Shown: one piece after another, positions 18,687 through 27,784 of the stretch | Layout: every line of letters starts with the position of its first letter | Position numbering within the stretch: position 1 is the stretch's first letter | The notes under the pieces: model-generated | The model's input: only the letters and a program-made list of their open reading frames with translations | The model's database searches: none | What the model was told of the DNA's origin: nothing | Assembly: GCF_900103695.1 (NCBI RefSeq) | Contig: NZ_FNHF01000001.1 | Coordinates: 1,212,961-1,276,960 of the forward strand | DNA length: 64,000 nt | Direction: 5' to 3' | From: Sediminibacillus halophilus | GTDB taxonomy: Bacteria; Bacillota; Bacilli; Bacillales; Amphibacillaceae | Program-made: the position numbers and the translations under genes

Positions 18687-19454
18687 TTAAAGCATCCGTT
18701 TATAAGTATTTTGCTGATCCTGATTCTGTTCCAGCTCATACATCTTTTCAAAAAATGGCTGTCCCTTGACCAGTTTGGCACAAAGTTCTTCATGAGCTCT
18801 GCTCCATCCCGGGCTTACGCCTTCATACAGAGCTTGCCATGCAGCGTCGAAGTCCATTTCCCGGATTCTCGAATATTGATCTGGGTTCCACTCTGTCAGC
18901 CAGTATCGGACTTCCTGTAAGTTTTTCGTACCCTCCAGCTGATCCAAAGCCATCATTAATAATTGCTTCAGCTGCCTTTCTTTCCTCGTTAATCCGAGCA
19001 TCGAATCAGGTGAAAGGGATAAAATATGATATTCTTTTTCCCTCTGTTCCGGTGAAAAAGAAAACTCCAGCCTGCTTGTGCCATCAATTAGGTCATATAC
19101 AAGCCGTTCCTGTCTCGGTATCAACCTGCTTTTTCGAACCGGCAGATGGTAGCCCATCGTGTCGATTGCCAAAATCGATTGGCCATCGGTGATTACACAT
19201 GCATAGTCCAATGATATCCGTTCTTGGTTTTTCCTTAAGTATGCCCGTTGGTGGATTGCCTCCAGCAAGCTTTTGGGCAAATCCTGCAAGTCATTTTCTA
19301 TATAATGATACAACATTTCATCAATGTAAAGAACCGGCACCTGGTCCAGCAGTTCAATGCCGTCTTCTTTTCTCCATTCATGAAATGCACAAACATTATA
19401 GCCGTTTTCTTCGCCTTCAAACCAATTCACCCATACGTCGTGTAAATACAACAT
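18687..19454 (-). CDS. yjbA: YjbA family protein (UPF0736 / DUF3603)
   Basis: A 255-residue soluble protein of the YjbA family, beginning [29 protein letters not shown]-like and lacking TM segments. The family is confined to Bacillales and has no known function. As in B. subtilis it neighbours trpS; here the two genes converge. Assignment rests on the N-terminal pattern, the length and the position. Confidence 0.82.
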   Translation of the reverse strand: MLYLHDVWVNWFEGEENGYNVCAFHEWRKEDGIELLDQVPVLYIDEMLYHYIENDLQDLPKSLLEAIHQRAYLRKNQERISLDYACVITDGQSILAIDTMGYHLPVRKSRLIPRQERLVYDLIDGTSRLEFSFSPEQREKEYHILSLSPDSMLGLTRKERQLKQLLMMALDQLEGTKNLQEVRYWLTEWNPDQYSRIREMDFDAAWQALYEGVSPGWSRAHEELCAKLVKGQPFFEKMYELEQNQDQQNTYKRML

Positions 19455-19667
19455 GTCGAACCCCCGCTTTATTAATTGGATCGTTAGAAAATTGCGGCCC
19501 CTTCAAGCTTGCCGGCATTCCTTCATGCTGTTTCCCTCATCTTGTCCTGCCTGCTGCCAGTCGGCCTGGCCGGAAACTGAGAACCGTACAAAATTTAACT
19601 TTTATTTACGATACATTATGGCCAAAAAAGGAATATTTATTCTAACCAACCTAATAATTAACAGGTA

Positions 19668-19868
19668 TTACCCTGGGTACTTATAAATGGCGATAATGAT
19701 CAGCAGCAGTCCTAGCGGGAGAAAGTAGCATTCCAATCTGCCCTGGATAAATAAGAAGTAATCAATCCAGGAAACGCCGGCCGGAATAAAGTTTAAATAA
19801 AGAATGAACGTAACTCCCCCAGAAACTGCTAAACCGAATCCCACAAGAAACAATAAGACATAGCCCAC
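19668..19868 (-). CDS. Small membrane protein, two TM helices
   Basis: A 66-residue hydrophobic protein. The ATG at 19901 would give 77 residues but has no ribosome site; GTG 19868 has AGGGGGA 6-7 nt before it and begins the hydrophobic segment MGYVLLFLVGFGLAVSGGV, so I prefer it. The second TM segment is YFLPLGLLLIIIAIYKYP. Located between yjbA and fabF. I do not recognise a characterised family. The stretch 19455-19667 upstream of yjbA shows no gene. Confidence 0.6.
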   Translation of the reverse strand: MGYVLLFLVGFGLAVSGGVTFILYLNFIPAGVSWIDYFLFIQGRLECYFLPLGLLLIIIAIYKYPG

Positions 19869-20036
19869 GATTTTTCCCCCTGCCTGTCCACCCTTGATCA
19901 TTTACTTATATGTATGATGGACAGGCTGTTCTAATTCCTGTATGTTTGATCAAAAAATTACTTCGTTCTTCTTTTTTTGATACCCTTCTTATGAAAAAGC
20001 GGACGTCAATTAGTATTCATCATTCGGTTGACAAGC

Positions 20037-20067
20037 AAAAACCCCATTCCTTTAAAGGAATGGGGTT
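20037..20067. terminator. Terminator of fabH-fabF
   Basis: Perfect stem AACCCCATTCC / GGAATGGGGTT around TTTAAA, immediately after the fabF stop. Confidence 0.92.
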
Positions 20068-20075
20068 CAAAAGGT

Positions 20076-21320
20076 TTAAGCATCCTGATATTTTTTAAAA
20101 ATAAGGGTCGCATTGTGACCGCCAAATCCGAGCGAGTTACTCAAAGCATATTCGTATTCCTGCTGTCTCGATTGATTAGGTACGTAATCGAGATCACATT
20201 CTGGATCTGGAGTTTCCAAATTAATCGTTGGTGGCAAAATGCCCTCATTAATAGATTTTACCGAAATAATTGCTTCAATTGCCCCTGCTGCTCCAAGCAA
20301 GTGGCCGGTCATCGATTTGGTAGAAGATATCGCTAATTTTTCAGCATGTCCGCCGAAAACTTGTTTGATTGCTTTTGTTTCAAATGGATCGTTTAATTCC
20401 GTACTTGTTCCATGGGCATTAATATAAGCAATTTGAGAAGCGTCAATCCCCGCATCGCTTATTGCCTGGTTCATGGCACGTACTGCGCCTTCCCCTTCAG
20501 GAGCTGGAGAAGTAATATGATAAGCATCTCCTGCAGATCCGTAACCGACTATCTCACCGTAAATTTTTGCTCCGCGTTGCTTTGCGGATTCCAACGATTC
20601 AATAACCAGTATTCCCGCACCTTCGCCCATCACGAATCCGTCACGATTTTGATCAAATGGACGACTCGCTGTTTTCGGGTTATCGTTGAAGGTTAACGCT
20701 TTTGCTGTTGAAAAACCGGCGAAAGCCATTTTCGTAAGCGGTGCTTCCGCGCCCCCAGTAATCATAACATCTGCATCTCCACGCTGAATGACTTTAAAGG
20801 CATCCCCAATAGAATTGGTTCCCGAGGCACAAGCGGTCACCGTACAAGAGTTGATTCCTTTTGCTCCCAATTGAATGGATATTTGACCAGCTGCCATGTC
20901 CGGTATAAGCATAGGTACAAAGAACGGACTGACACGGCGATAGCCTTTCTCCTGGAATTTTTCAAACTGCTCCTCGTATGTCTTCATGCCGCCGATTCCG
21001 GAACCAACCCAAACACCAACCCGCGGGGCTAGTTCTTCTGTGATATCCAAGTCCGCATCCTTTACCGCCATTTTTGCCGCTCCGACGGCATATTGGGTGA
21101 ACAAGTCCATCCGCTTGGCTTCTTTTTTCTCCATATAGTTTACCGGATCCCAGTCTTTCACCTCACCGGCAACTTTCGCAGGAAAATCATCTTTGTCGAC
21201 TTTTGTTACAAAATCGATTCCAGATGTTCCTTCTATAATATTCCCCCACATCGTGTCTACATCATTACCGACAGGACTGACAGCTCCCAGTCCTGTGATA
21301 ACCACACGTCTATTTTCCAT
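20076..21320 (-). CDS. fabF: 3-oxoacyl-ACP synthase II
   Basis: A 414-residue condensing enzyme that extends acyl-ACP with malonyl-ACP. The Cys-His-His triad is visible: nucleophile in [11 protein letters not shown], first His in [12 protein letters not shown], second in [12 protein letters not shown] chose ATG 21320 ([16 protein letters not shown]) after AGAAGGAGGAG; an upstream codon would add ten unsupported residues. It follows fabH by 33 nt and shares its FapR-controlled promoter and the terminator downstream. Confidence 0.97.
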   Translation of the reverse strand: MENRRVVITGLGAVSPVGNDVDTMWGNIIEGTSGIDFVTKVDKDDFPAKVAGEVKDWDPVNYMEKKEAKRMDLFTQYAVGAAKMAVKDADLDITEELAPRVGVWVGSGIGGMKTYEEQFEKFQEKGYRRVSPFFVPMLIPDMAAGQISIQLGAKGINSCTVTACASGTNSIGDAFKVIQRGDADVMITGGAEAPLTKMAFAGFSTAKALTFNDNPKTASRPFDQNRDGFVMGEGAGILVIESLESAKQRGAKIYGEIVGYGSAGDAYHITSPAPEGEGAVRAMNQAISDAGIDASQIAYINAHGTSTELNDPFETKAIKQVFGGHAEKLAISSTKSMTGHLLGAAGAIEAIISVKSINEGILPPTINLETPDPECDLDYVPNQSRQQEYEYALSNSLGFGGHNATLIFKKYQDA

Positions 21321-21353
21321 TTTTACTCCTCCTTCTCTATCCCATGTCATTTC

Positions 21354-22289
21354 TTATCTACCATATTTGAATGCAACCGCACCCCATGTAAGTCCCCCGC
21401 CAAAACCGACGAGAACCACTAAGTCATCTTCATTTATTTTACCGTTTTTTACTCCTTCTGACAAAGCGATCGGAATAGAAGCCGCCGAGGTATTTCCATA
21501 TCTTTTTACGGAAGTTGCCATTTTCTCTTCTGGAATACCAAGTTTCTCGCGCGCTGCTTCCATGATTCGGATATTTGCTTGGTGAGGAATTAAATAATCG
21601 ACGTCCTCACGTCTGAACCCAGCTTTTTCTACAACATTCACCGAAGACTCCGGCATCTGCCGCACTGCAAATTTGAACACCTCGCGGCCATTCATACTCA
21701 AGTAGTCCTTATCTTGATACAGATATTTACCACCTGATCCGTCAGCTCCCAGCTCAAAAGATAAAATGCCGCGTTCGTCGCTGACTTCGCCGATAACTGC
21801 CGCTCCTGCACCGTCACCGAACAGGACGCAAGTATTGCGATCCGTCCAGTCCGTAATCTTGGACAGTTTTTCCACACCTACGACAAGAATGTTTTTATAA
21901 ACTCCGGTATCAATGAACTGTTTGGCTGTTACTACGCCGTACATAAAGCCGGAACAAGCTGCGCTTAAATCCATCGCCGCAACCTTATCGGCTCCCAATC
22001 GATCCTGCAGCATGCATGAAACAGATGGAAATGGTGTATCTGGTGTCACGGTGGCTACCATGATCATATCCAAGTCTTTTGCCGTAATCCCCGCTTCTTC
22101 CATCGCGTTCACTGCGGCTCGGTATGCCATTTCCGATGTATCCATATCATCTTCTGCAATTCTTCTCTCTTCAATCCCGGTTCTGGTGCGAATCCATTCA
22201 TCCGTAGTATCAACTATTTTTTCCAAATCAAAATTGGTGAGCACTTTTTCCGGTACATAGTGACCGGTCCCTGTTATACCTGCCCTCAT
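21354..22289 (-). CDS. fabH: 3-oxoacyl-ACP synthase III
   Basis: A 311-residue initiation enzyme that condenses acyl-CoA primers with malonyl-ACP; in Bacillaceae it accepts branched primers. Catalytic residues are all present: Cys112 in SAACSGF, His in [10 protein letters not shown] and Asn in RYGNTSAAS. First gene of the fabH-fabF operon, 37 nt downstream of a FapR box. B. subtilis has two fabH genes; this is in the position of fabHA. Confidence 0.96.
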   Translation of the reverse strand: MRAGITGTGHYVPEKVLTNFDLEKIVDTTDEWIRTRTGIEERRIAEDDMDTSEMAYRAAVNAMEEAGITAKDLDMIMVATVTPDTPFPSVSCMLQDRLGADKVAAMDLSAACSGFMYGVVTAKQFIDTGVYKNILVVGVEKLSKITDWTDRNTCVLFGDGAGAAVIGEVSDERGILSFELGADGSGGKYLYQDKDYLSMNGREVFKFAVRQMPESSVNVVEKAGFRREDVDYLIPHQANIRIMEAAREKLGIPEEKMATSVKRYGNTSAASIPIALSEGVKNGKINEDDLVVLVGFGGGLTWGAVAFKYGR

Positions 22290-22325
22290 CTATTACCTCT
22301 CCTCATCATACAGAGTTTACTATCA

Positions 22326-22348
22326 ATTATTAAGACTTGGTACTAATT
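22326..22348. promoter_or_regulatory. FapR operator of fabH-fabF
   Basis: The stretch TATTAAGACTTGGTACTAA (22328-22346) matches the FapR box, whose reverse-strand reading is TTAGTACCaaGTCTTAAT. FapR represses fatty-acid and phospholipid genes and is released by malonyl-CoA. It lies 37-59 nt upstream of the fabH start, a typical repressor position. Confidence 0.85.
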
Positions 22349-22461
22349 TTAATCGATTCCTGTATTATATTCAAGTTTTTCAGAGACTATTCGCCATAAC
22401 TGTGATGTCCGCCTTCGCTTTGTGGCCATCCGTTCAATAAACTAATATGGGAGGTGATAAA

Positions 22462-22701
22462 ATGGCCGAAAGAAATCAAAATAGCAGCGAACCAGGATAC
22501 AGCCGCTTCGATGAAATGATGTTCGGGCCTCGGAAAAGGGATTCACAGGATAGAAAAGAGTCTGTCGCTGCATCGGGCCAGTCTGAAGAAACGGAGTCAT
22601 TTGATTTGTTTGGCACTGCCCAGACTGTGATGGAAACCTATCAGCAACTTTCGCCCTATGTGAAAGAAATCTCGGGATTAATCAAGCAGTTCCGGAAATA
22701 A
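22462..22701 (+). CDS. Small hydrophilic protein of unknown function
   Basis: A 79-residue protein without signal or TM segment. The first half is polar and charged (Asn, Ser, Arg, Asp); the second half, from about residue 44, looks helical (SFDLFGTAQTVMETYQQLS). GGAGGTGA lies 4 nt before the ATG at 22462, which is better placed than the in-frame codon at 22447. It sits between fabH and med, where B. subtilis has yjzB and comZ, but I cannot claim homology to either. Confidence 0.65.
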   Translation: MAERNQNSSEPGYSRFDEMMFGPRKRDSQDRKESVAASGQSEETESFDLFGTAQTVMETYQQLSPYVKEISGLIKQFRK

Positions 22702-22780
22702 CGGCCATTGCTGCCAAGCTGCGTCCGTGCTTTACGGGCGCTTGATTTTGGGAAGCAACTCTATTACTCGCTGTCCGAAC

Positions 22781-22818
22781 AAAAAGACTGCCTGCTTGTC
22801 CAGCAATAAGGCAGCCTT
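22781..22818 (-). terminator. Terminator of med
   Basis: Minus-strand stem AAGGCTGCCT / GACTGCCT-type arms with one mismatch and TTTTT tail, 14 nt past the med stop. Confidence 0.75.
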
Positions 22819-22831
22819 ATCCATTGAAATA

Positions 22832-23800
22832 TTACTGTTCATTTGGCAGCAGGCCAGTATCTTTATACCGGTCAATCGCATCCTGAATTTCTTCAACAAA
22901 GCTTTCCGGTACTTCAGGACTGAATTCCCCCATCGTGATTCCTCCATCCTGAAAATCGTATGTCTTTACATCTCCTGTCAGGTTTCCTTCATTGAAAGCT
23001 TCCGCTGTTTGCAAATAAATATCATCCACATGCTGGACAGTACTGGTCAACACTGTGTTTTTGCCCAAACTGGCCTGGTCTGTGACATAACCGATTGCAT
23101 ATAATCCTTTTTCTTTTACTTTGTTGATCACCTGGACACTGAACTGATCTCCTGTCGGATAGAAAACATCGACGTCTTGGGTGCTCATTTGATCCAGCAA
23201 GTCTAGCGCCCTGCCACTGTCATCCCAGCTATTCACAAAGTTCATATGTACATCTGCCTCGGGGTTTTGGTAATTGACTCCCTCGTAAAAGCCCTCAATT
23301 TCCGGCTGCCATTCAAAAGCACCGATCAATCCGACATTGTTGGTAGAGGTCATTTTTCCGGCCACCATCCCACTGAAAAATCCCATGGCATGAGAATTAA
23401 AATTGACGGAGGTCAAATTATCACCTGTATATCCCCCATTGAAGTAAACGAAATGAATATCCGGATATGCCTCATTGATTTCATCGAACATTTTTCCGTA
23501 GTTACTACTGTGACCAAAGATTAAATTAATCCCCTGGTTAGAGAATTCCTCGACTGCACGATTGACATCCTGCTGAGTTTGTATACCTTCTTTAAAATAA
23601 ACGTCTACATCATATTCTTCTTTGATTTTCAAAAGTCCCTGATAGCCTTTATTTCCCCAAGTCTGATCATGGATAGAATTCTCAACAAGCATGCCGACCC
23701 TGTTGATTTCTCCCCCACCCAAGGTGGAGCAGCCGGCTGCCAAAAGGAAACAGAAACCGGCAAGGAAGACAAGCGGAACAAATCGGTATCTATTTTTCAC
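22832..23800 (-). CDS. med: Med, BMP-family lipoprotein and competence activator
   Basis: A 322-residue substrate-binding-like lipoprotein. Signal peptide with the lipidated Cys at about residue 24 (LLAAGC), then the BMP/PnrA fold (VGMLVENSIHDQTWGNKGYQGLLKI, NLIFGHSSNYGKMF, VGLIGAFEWQPEIEGFYEG). In B. subtilis Med is a positive regulator of comK expression. I start it at GTG 23800 behind GGGAG; TTG 23815 would add five residues. B. subtilis med is followed by comZ; here it ends in a terminator and no ComZ-like frame follows. Confidence 0.85.
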   Translation of the reverse strand: MKNRYRFVPLVFLAGFCFLLAAGCSTLGGGEINRVGMLVENSIHDQTWGNKGYQGLLKIKEEYDVDVYFKEGIQTQQDVNRAVEEFSNQGINLIFGHSSNYGKMFDEINEAYPDIHFVYFNGGYTGDNLTSVNFNSHAMGFFSGMVAGKMTSTNNVGLIGAFEWQPEIEGFYEGVNYQNPEADVHMNFVNSWDDSGRALDLLDQMSTQDVDVFYPTGDQFSVQVINKVKEKGLYAIGYVTDQASLGKNTVLTSTVQHVDDIYLQTAEAFNEGNLTGDVKTYDFQDGGITMGEFSPEVPESFVEEIQDAIDRYKDTGLLPNEQ

Positions 23801-23894
23801 CGTGCGCACTCCCAATCGGTCAGTAATCTCTAGTACTATTCTACCGTCTTACTGCTAGTCCGTAAACGCTTCGAATTATTACATTCTGATTACA

Positions 23895-24536
23895 TTAATA
23901 AAAGGGCTTAAATTTTTCATAATGCTGATTCAATTTCCTTTGACGCAGCTCAGTCTCTTCAGAGGAAAGAACGGGTATCACTTTTGCATCTCCACCTCTC
24001 ATTTCCTCCTCTCTTCCGGGAGGACAAAAGATGATGCGCTTATTCTGCTGCTTTGTTTCCAAAAGAGGAAGAAAAGCTTCAAAAAAATCTTCTATATATA
24101 CAGCTTCCGTATGGAAAGACTCCGAATCAAAGGGGACTGTCCCTCCATCCGGTCTTGTCAGGCTGTCCTCTGACCTGGGCATCCATTCGCCATATAATAG
24201 AGGTAATTGCACATGGCACCATTCCTCTTGAATTTGTTCCTCCTTCAACCTGCTGAGGAAAAATTTTTTGGTTGTATCGCATGTATCCAGCATGCCCGTT
24301 TTTTGCTCCGTTTCTATTTGGATGATTGCTTCTAATTTTGCATCTGTTTTGCCTTTTTGATACTCCTCTATCGTTGTAAATAATTGAAAGGAACTGTTCC
24401 GTGCCATAAAAGCCCAAAAATTATCTTGCTTGGTCGTTGTGGCTTCCCCTATTCCAATAACTTGTTCACCGTGTTGCAGTAGCTTTTCACAGAGATGAAA
24501 GCCTATCCAGTTAAAGCAAGGTAAAACCAAATACAT
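23895..24536 (-). CDS. YjaV-like protein, Rossmann-type N-terminus
   Basis: A 213-residue protein. The start MYLVLPCFNWIGFHLCEKLLQHGEQVIGIG resembles the beta-alpha-beta of a nucleotide-sugar epimerase/dehydratase, but the glycine-rich loop is reduced (NWIG), so cofactor binding is doubtful. The position directly upstream of med matches yjaV in B. subtilis. Function unknown. ATG follows AGGAGGGCG. Confidence 0.65.
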   Translation of the reverse strand: MYLVLPCFNWIGFHLCEKLLQHGEQVIGIGEATTTKQDNFWAFMARNSSFQLFTTIEEYQKGKTDAKLEAIIQIETEQKTGMLDTCDTTKKFFLSRLKEEQIQEEWCHVQLPLLYGEWMPRSEDSLTRPDGGTVPFDSESFHTEAVYIEDFFEAFLPLLETKQQNKRIIFCPPGREEEMRGGDAKVIPVLSSEETELRQRKLNQHYEKFKPFY

Positions 24537-24674
24537 AGGAAACGCCCTCCTTTTCCGCTATTTCCCGCCAATATTATACACAGGAATTTGTGAGAATTAC
24601 TATTTTTTATATTTATTTTTTAACAGGCTTCTGCTAAACTAAAAATAGAATGTGTAAAAAATGAGGTGAAATGA

Positions 24675-24848
24675 TTGCGTTATCTTTGGACAGTTATCTG
24701 GTCATTTTTACTTAGCTTTTTGATATCGTATGTATTATCAAGCATGGGCGGGGCAACTCTGCCGTTCGATCAGGTGCTTGTGTTAACAGTAATTTTTTCT
24801 GTAGCAATTTTTCTTTTAGGCGGTGCTTTGAAAGAAGAAACAGAATAG
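24675..24848 (+). CDS. yjzD: YjzD-type small membrane protein (DUF2929)
   Basis: A 57-residue protein starting at TTG 24675 (MRYLWTVIWSFLLSFLISY), with GAGGTGA upstream. Two TM helices, about 3-20 and 34-52, separated by a short loop (SMGGATLPFD), end in a charged tail (KEETE). The pattern fits DUF2929, and its place beside the yjaV-like gene fits yjzD of B. subtilis. Role unknown. Confidence 0.7.
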   Translation: MRYLWTVIWSFLLSFLISYVLSSMGGATLPFDQVLVLTVIFSVAIFLLGGALKEETE

Positions 24849-24873
24849 GCTGCATCCGCTGCCACTTTGGATG

Positions 24874-24909
24874 AAAACCCTTGCCCACAAGGAGTCGGCA
24901 AGGGTTTAT
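24874..24909. terminator. Bidirectional terminator after yjzD
   Basis: Stem AAACCCTTGCC / GGCAAGGGTTT with A/T flanks between yjzD (+) and the convergent LSm-like gene (-). Confidence 0.85.
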
Positions 24910-24923
24910 TATTACGGACAAAT

Positions 24924-25268
24924 TTAAAACCAGGGCAGCGCACTTAAGGCTACAAGTGCTGTCAACGGCAACACAAGACGGCGGAACCTTCCCGGTCCAT
25001 ATCCATATCCTGGATAACCATATCCTGGGTAACCATAACCTGGATAGCCATAACCAGGGTAGTATCCAAACTGCCGATCATCTCCATATCCTGTATAATA
25101 CTCGGGGACAGTTGTTTGGATGGGAACCGCCAAATACACAAAGTCTTCGTCCAAGTCGACAACGATACCGTCCACTTTGGACCCATCATTCAATTCAGCA
25201 AGTACATAGGAGTTCATATGGGACTTGCAAAGCTCATATATATGGTGGTGGCTGTGTGGTCTGTTCAT
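24924..25268 (-). CDS. LSm-like protein with YPGYG tandem repeats
   Basis: A 114-residue protein in three parts. Residues 1-50 start [18 protein letters not shown] and continue with [28 protein letters not shown], which resembles an Sm1-type strand pattern (LxDG...G...D). Next comes a Tyr/Gly/Pro stretch with four consecutive YPGYG units (about 76-95), encoded by near-identical 15-bp DNA repeats. The end is a basic-then-hydrophobic tail ([21 protein letters not shown]). ATG 25268 follows GAAGGAGG. Possibly a spore-surface or matrix protein from its composition, but this is speculation. Confidence 0.65.
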   Translation of the reverse strand: MNRPHSHHHIYELCKSHMNSYVLAELNDGSKVDGIVVDLDEDFVYLAVPIQTTVPEYYTGYGDDRQFGYYPGYGYPGYGYPGYGYPGYGYGPGRFRRLVLPLTALVALSALPWF

Positions 25269-25394
25269 GTTGACTACCTCCTTCACACTTTAGCCTATTC
25301 ATTGATGCCTGGGTGTGTGACAGGGATGACGATATACAAATGTCAAAGAACCATACTAGTTAAAAACATGCTTTGGAAAATTGGGAGGAAAAAC

Positions 25395-26216
25395 ATGGAT
25401 TTCGCCAACGATTTTTGGATTTTAGTCAAATATGTATTTTTAGGTTTTTTTCAAGGGTTTACAGAGCCGATACCGATTTCTTCCAGCGGTCATCTCGTCC
25501 TGCTTAGAAATTTGTTTCAATTGAACATTCATGGGTTGTCTTTTGAAATTTTGGTAAATGCAGGTTCACTGATTGCCGTACTGCTTGTTTATAGGAAGGA
25601 TATTCTCCGATTAATCCAAAACGGGTTCCGTTATCTGTTCACCAAACAGCCAGAAACACGGGACGATTTTAATTTTATTTTGTATTTGATTGTCGGAACC
25701 ATCCCGGCCGGTGTGATTGGCATTTTGTTCGAAGACCAGATTGAACATGTTTTCAGCTTTTCGAAAATGGTCGGTCTCACGTTGATTGTCACAGGAATTG
25801 CCTTATGGATTATCCGAAATATTAAAGGATACAAAAATGACGGCGAGATCACATTCAAGGATGCGCTCATCGTCGGATTGGCCCAGGCTGTGGCATTAAT
25901 ACCGGGAATCAGCCGTTCCGGAGCTACCATCGTAGGAGCCATGCTGCTTGGCATGCATAAAGAAACTGCGCTGCGCTATTCGTTTTTACTTTATATACCC
26001 GTAAGTTTGGGCACGCTTGTCCTCAGTATCGGAGAAATTGTGAACGACGATCAATTCAGCACCTTGTTCATCCCTTACTTGCTTGCGTTTATGGCTGCCA
26101 TTATTGCCACCTATTATTCGTTGCGGTGGTTTATGAATATCATGGCAAAAGGAAACTTGAAATACTTTTCATTCTACTGCTTCATTGTCGGTATTCTCGC
26201 CATATTGTTCTTATAA
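25395..26216 (+). CDS. uppP: Undecaprenyl-diphosphatase UppP (BacA)
   Basis: A 273-residue integral membrane phosphatase that recycles undecaprenyl pyrophosphate for cell-wall synthesis and gives bacitracin tolerance. Both family motifs are present: [10 protein letters not shown] at residues 24-33 and PGISRSGAT near 172-180, across about eight TM helices. ATG 25395 follows TTGGGAGGAAAAA. The frame is open further upstream, but that part overlaps the antisense LSm-like gene and lacks a ribosome site. Confidence 0.96.
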   Translation: MDFANDFWILVKYVFLGFFQGFTEPIPISSSGHLVLLRNLFQLNIHGLSFEILVNAGSLIAVLLVYRKDILRLIQNGFRYLFTKQPETRDDFNFILYLIVGTIPAGVIGILFEDQIEHVFSFSKMVGLTLIVTGIALWIIRNIKGYKNDGEITFKDALIVGLAQAVALIPGISRSGATIVGAMLLGMHKETALRYSFLLYIPVSLGTLVLSIGEIVNDDQFSTLFIPYLLAFMAAIIATYYSLRWFMNIMAKGNLKYFSFYCFIVGILAILFL

Positions 26217-26255
26217 AAAAAGCTGTCCAGCATGTATGATGCGGACAGCTTTTTT
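26215..26255 (+). terminator. Terminator of uppP
   Basis: Stem AAAAAAGCTGTCC / GGACAGCTTTTTT right after the uppP stop. The stretch 26256-26441 beyond it shows no gene. Confidence 0.92.
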
Positions 26256-26441
26256 CCTTATCCAATATTCTGTTTCATTTTGTGAACTGTTAAGGTCAAT
26301 AAACATTCTTTATTCACATTTTCATCACCGTGATAAGAAATTTTTTGCTTCTCTCCATTCGAACTTTATTCCCTGGATGGAGGGTTTTCATCGGTCTCCG
26401 TTCGTTTCCGTGTTAATTTATCCAAGAATTTTGCTGCAACT

Positions 26442-26469
26442 AAAAACCCCTTGCAGTTTGCAAGAGGTT
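26442..26469 (-). terminator. Terminator of yitV-yitW
   Basis: Minus-strand stem AACCTCTTGCA / TGCAAGGGGTT followed by TTTAG, 10 nt after the yitW stop. Confidence 0.8.
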
Positions 26470-26478
26470 CGGCAATCA

Positions 26479-26793
26479 TTAATCTGGAATACCTAGCGCG
26501 ATCTTGGCATATCTGGACATCCGGTCTTTCGACCAAGGCGGATTCCAAACGATATTGACGTTTGTTTCCTTTACCTCCGGGATGTCGCTCAGAACAAATT
26601 TGACATCTTGTTCAATATGACCAGCCAATGGGCAGCCCATCGCCGTCAATGTCATGGTAACGGTGGCCACACCGTTATCGTCTAAGTCAACTCCGTAGAC
26701 AAGGCCTAAGTTGACAATATCTATCCCGAGTTCCGGGTCAATTACGTTCTCAAGAGCACCCATCAAGTTTTCCTGCAACGCTTCCTCCATGAT
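26479..26793 (-). CDS. yitW: MIP18/PaaD-type Fe-S assembly factor (DUF59)
   Basis: A 104-residue DUF59 protein of the SufT/YitW type, involved in maturation of iron-sulfur proteins. Signatures: ENVIDPELGIDIVNLGLVYGV and the conserved cysteine in LTAMGCPLAGH. I start at ATG 26793 behind AAGGAGG; an upstream codon would add 31 residues that overlap the yitV end. The stop of yitV is 77 nt upstream, so the two genes form an operon as in B. subtilis. Confidence 0.9.
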   Translation of the reverse strand: MMEEALQENLMGALENVIDPELGIDIVNLGLVYGVDLDDNGVATVTMTLTAMGCPLAGHIEQDVKFVLSDIPEVKETNVNIVWNPPWSKDRMSRYAKIALGIPD

Positions 26794-26869
26794 ACAAACC
26801 TCCTTGATATTGGTTCTTCTTATTATAAACACATATCGATGAATTTTTAAATGATAATCCTCTAAGCTC

Positions 26870-27634
26870 CTACAATTGCATATCAAACCACTTCACTGTC
26901 TCCAGTACAGCGAACCTGCTGACTTTGTGTCCGCGGCCGACCTCGCGTAAAAAGCGGATGCTTTCCGGATTTTTATAATAAGGAACGACTTCATTGTAAA
27001 AACTGTATGCATGGTCAAAAGGTACGACCGGGTCTGCTTCGCCATGCCAGAAAAACAGTGGACGTTCATATAACTTGTCCATCTGCTTCGACAAATCAAT
27101 GGTCTCCAGCTGTTGATAAATGGTATGAATCTGTTCGTCCGACATTTCAAAGTCAGAACTTGATTTCTTCATTTGATCGACCAACGCTTTCGCATAATCG
27201 GTGATTTTCGGAGATCCCATCAGCACTGCTGACGCTTTAATCCATGGATACTGCGTCAAGGCAGCAGCTGTAGTGATCCCTCCCATACTGGTTCCAGCAA
27301 GACCGAACCTTTCATCAAGCAGCAGCCCTTTTTCTTCCAGGGTGTTCTTAATCACCTGCAAATCCTTTATGTTTTGGCTGACAATTTCAAAAAAACGGAT
27401 ATTCATTTCATTTGCTGATAAGTCTTCTGCTCTATCCCCATGGAGGATACTGTCCGGGAGAATGACCCGGAAACCTTTTTCCGCGAGCAAATAAGCGAGT
27501 GGAAGGTTATGTTCTTTAGCGCTTGTATAGCCATGAAAATATGTAAGGACCGGCAGCGGCTCTCCGCTCTTTTCTGCATCGACGACAATAAGGACGGGAA
27601 TTTCATTCCATTTTTCTCTGCTTACGGTGATCAT
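26870..27634 (-). CDS. yitV: Alpha/beta hydrolase (YitV type)
   Basis: A 254-residue esterase/dienelactone-hydrolase-like protein. The oxyanion region is YFHGYTSAKEHN, the nucleophile elbow GTSMGG is at 114-119 (Ser116), an Asp candidate is in HGEADPVVPFD, and the catalytic His is in GRGHKVS. Substrate unknown. It precedes yitW on the minus strand and is divergent from yitU, the same set as in B. subtilis. Confidence 0.88.
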   Translation of the reverse strand: MITVSREKWNEIPVLIVVDAEKSGEPLPVLTYFHGYTSAKEHNLPLAYLLAEKGFRVILPDSILHGDRAEDLSANEMNIRFFEIVSQNIKDLQVIKNTLEEKGLLLDERFGLAGTSMGGITTAAALTQYPWIKASAVLMGSPKITDYAKALVDQMKKSSSDFEMSDEQIHTIYQQLETIDLSKQMDKLYERPLFFWHGEADPVVPFDHAYSFYNEVVPYYKNPESIRFLREVGRGHKVSRFAVLETVKWFDMQL

Positions 27635-27784
27635 GTCTTCTTATCCTCTCATCAATAGTGGTAGTCATACTTCCATGATAATCGTTACGCTAAAAACATG
27701 CAAAACAAACAGTAAATTTAACCCATTCTTTACAGATAACCTGTTCACCGATAAACTATACTTACATAAGAGGTGATTAAATAA

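Noticed and set aside
24990-25075. Short regular DNA repeats that might be read as a CRISPR-like or microsatellite array
   Set aside because: They are 15-bp units without spacers, in frame with the YPGYG repeats of a protein gene.
26366-26548. Minus-strand frame of 60 codons past yitW
   Set aside because: It overlaps the end of yitW and the terminator in another frame.
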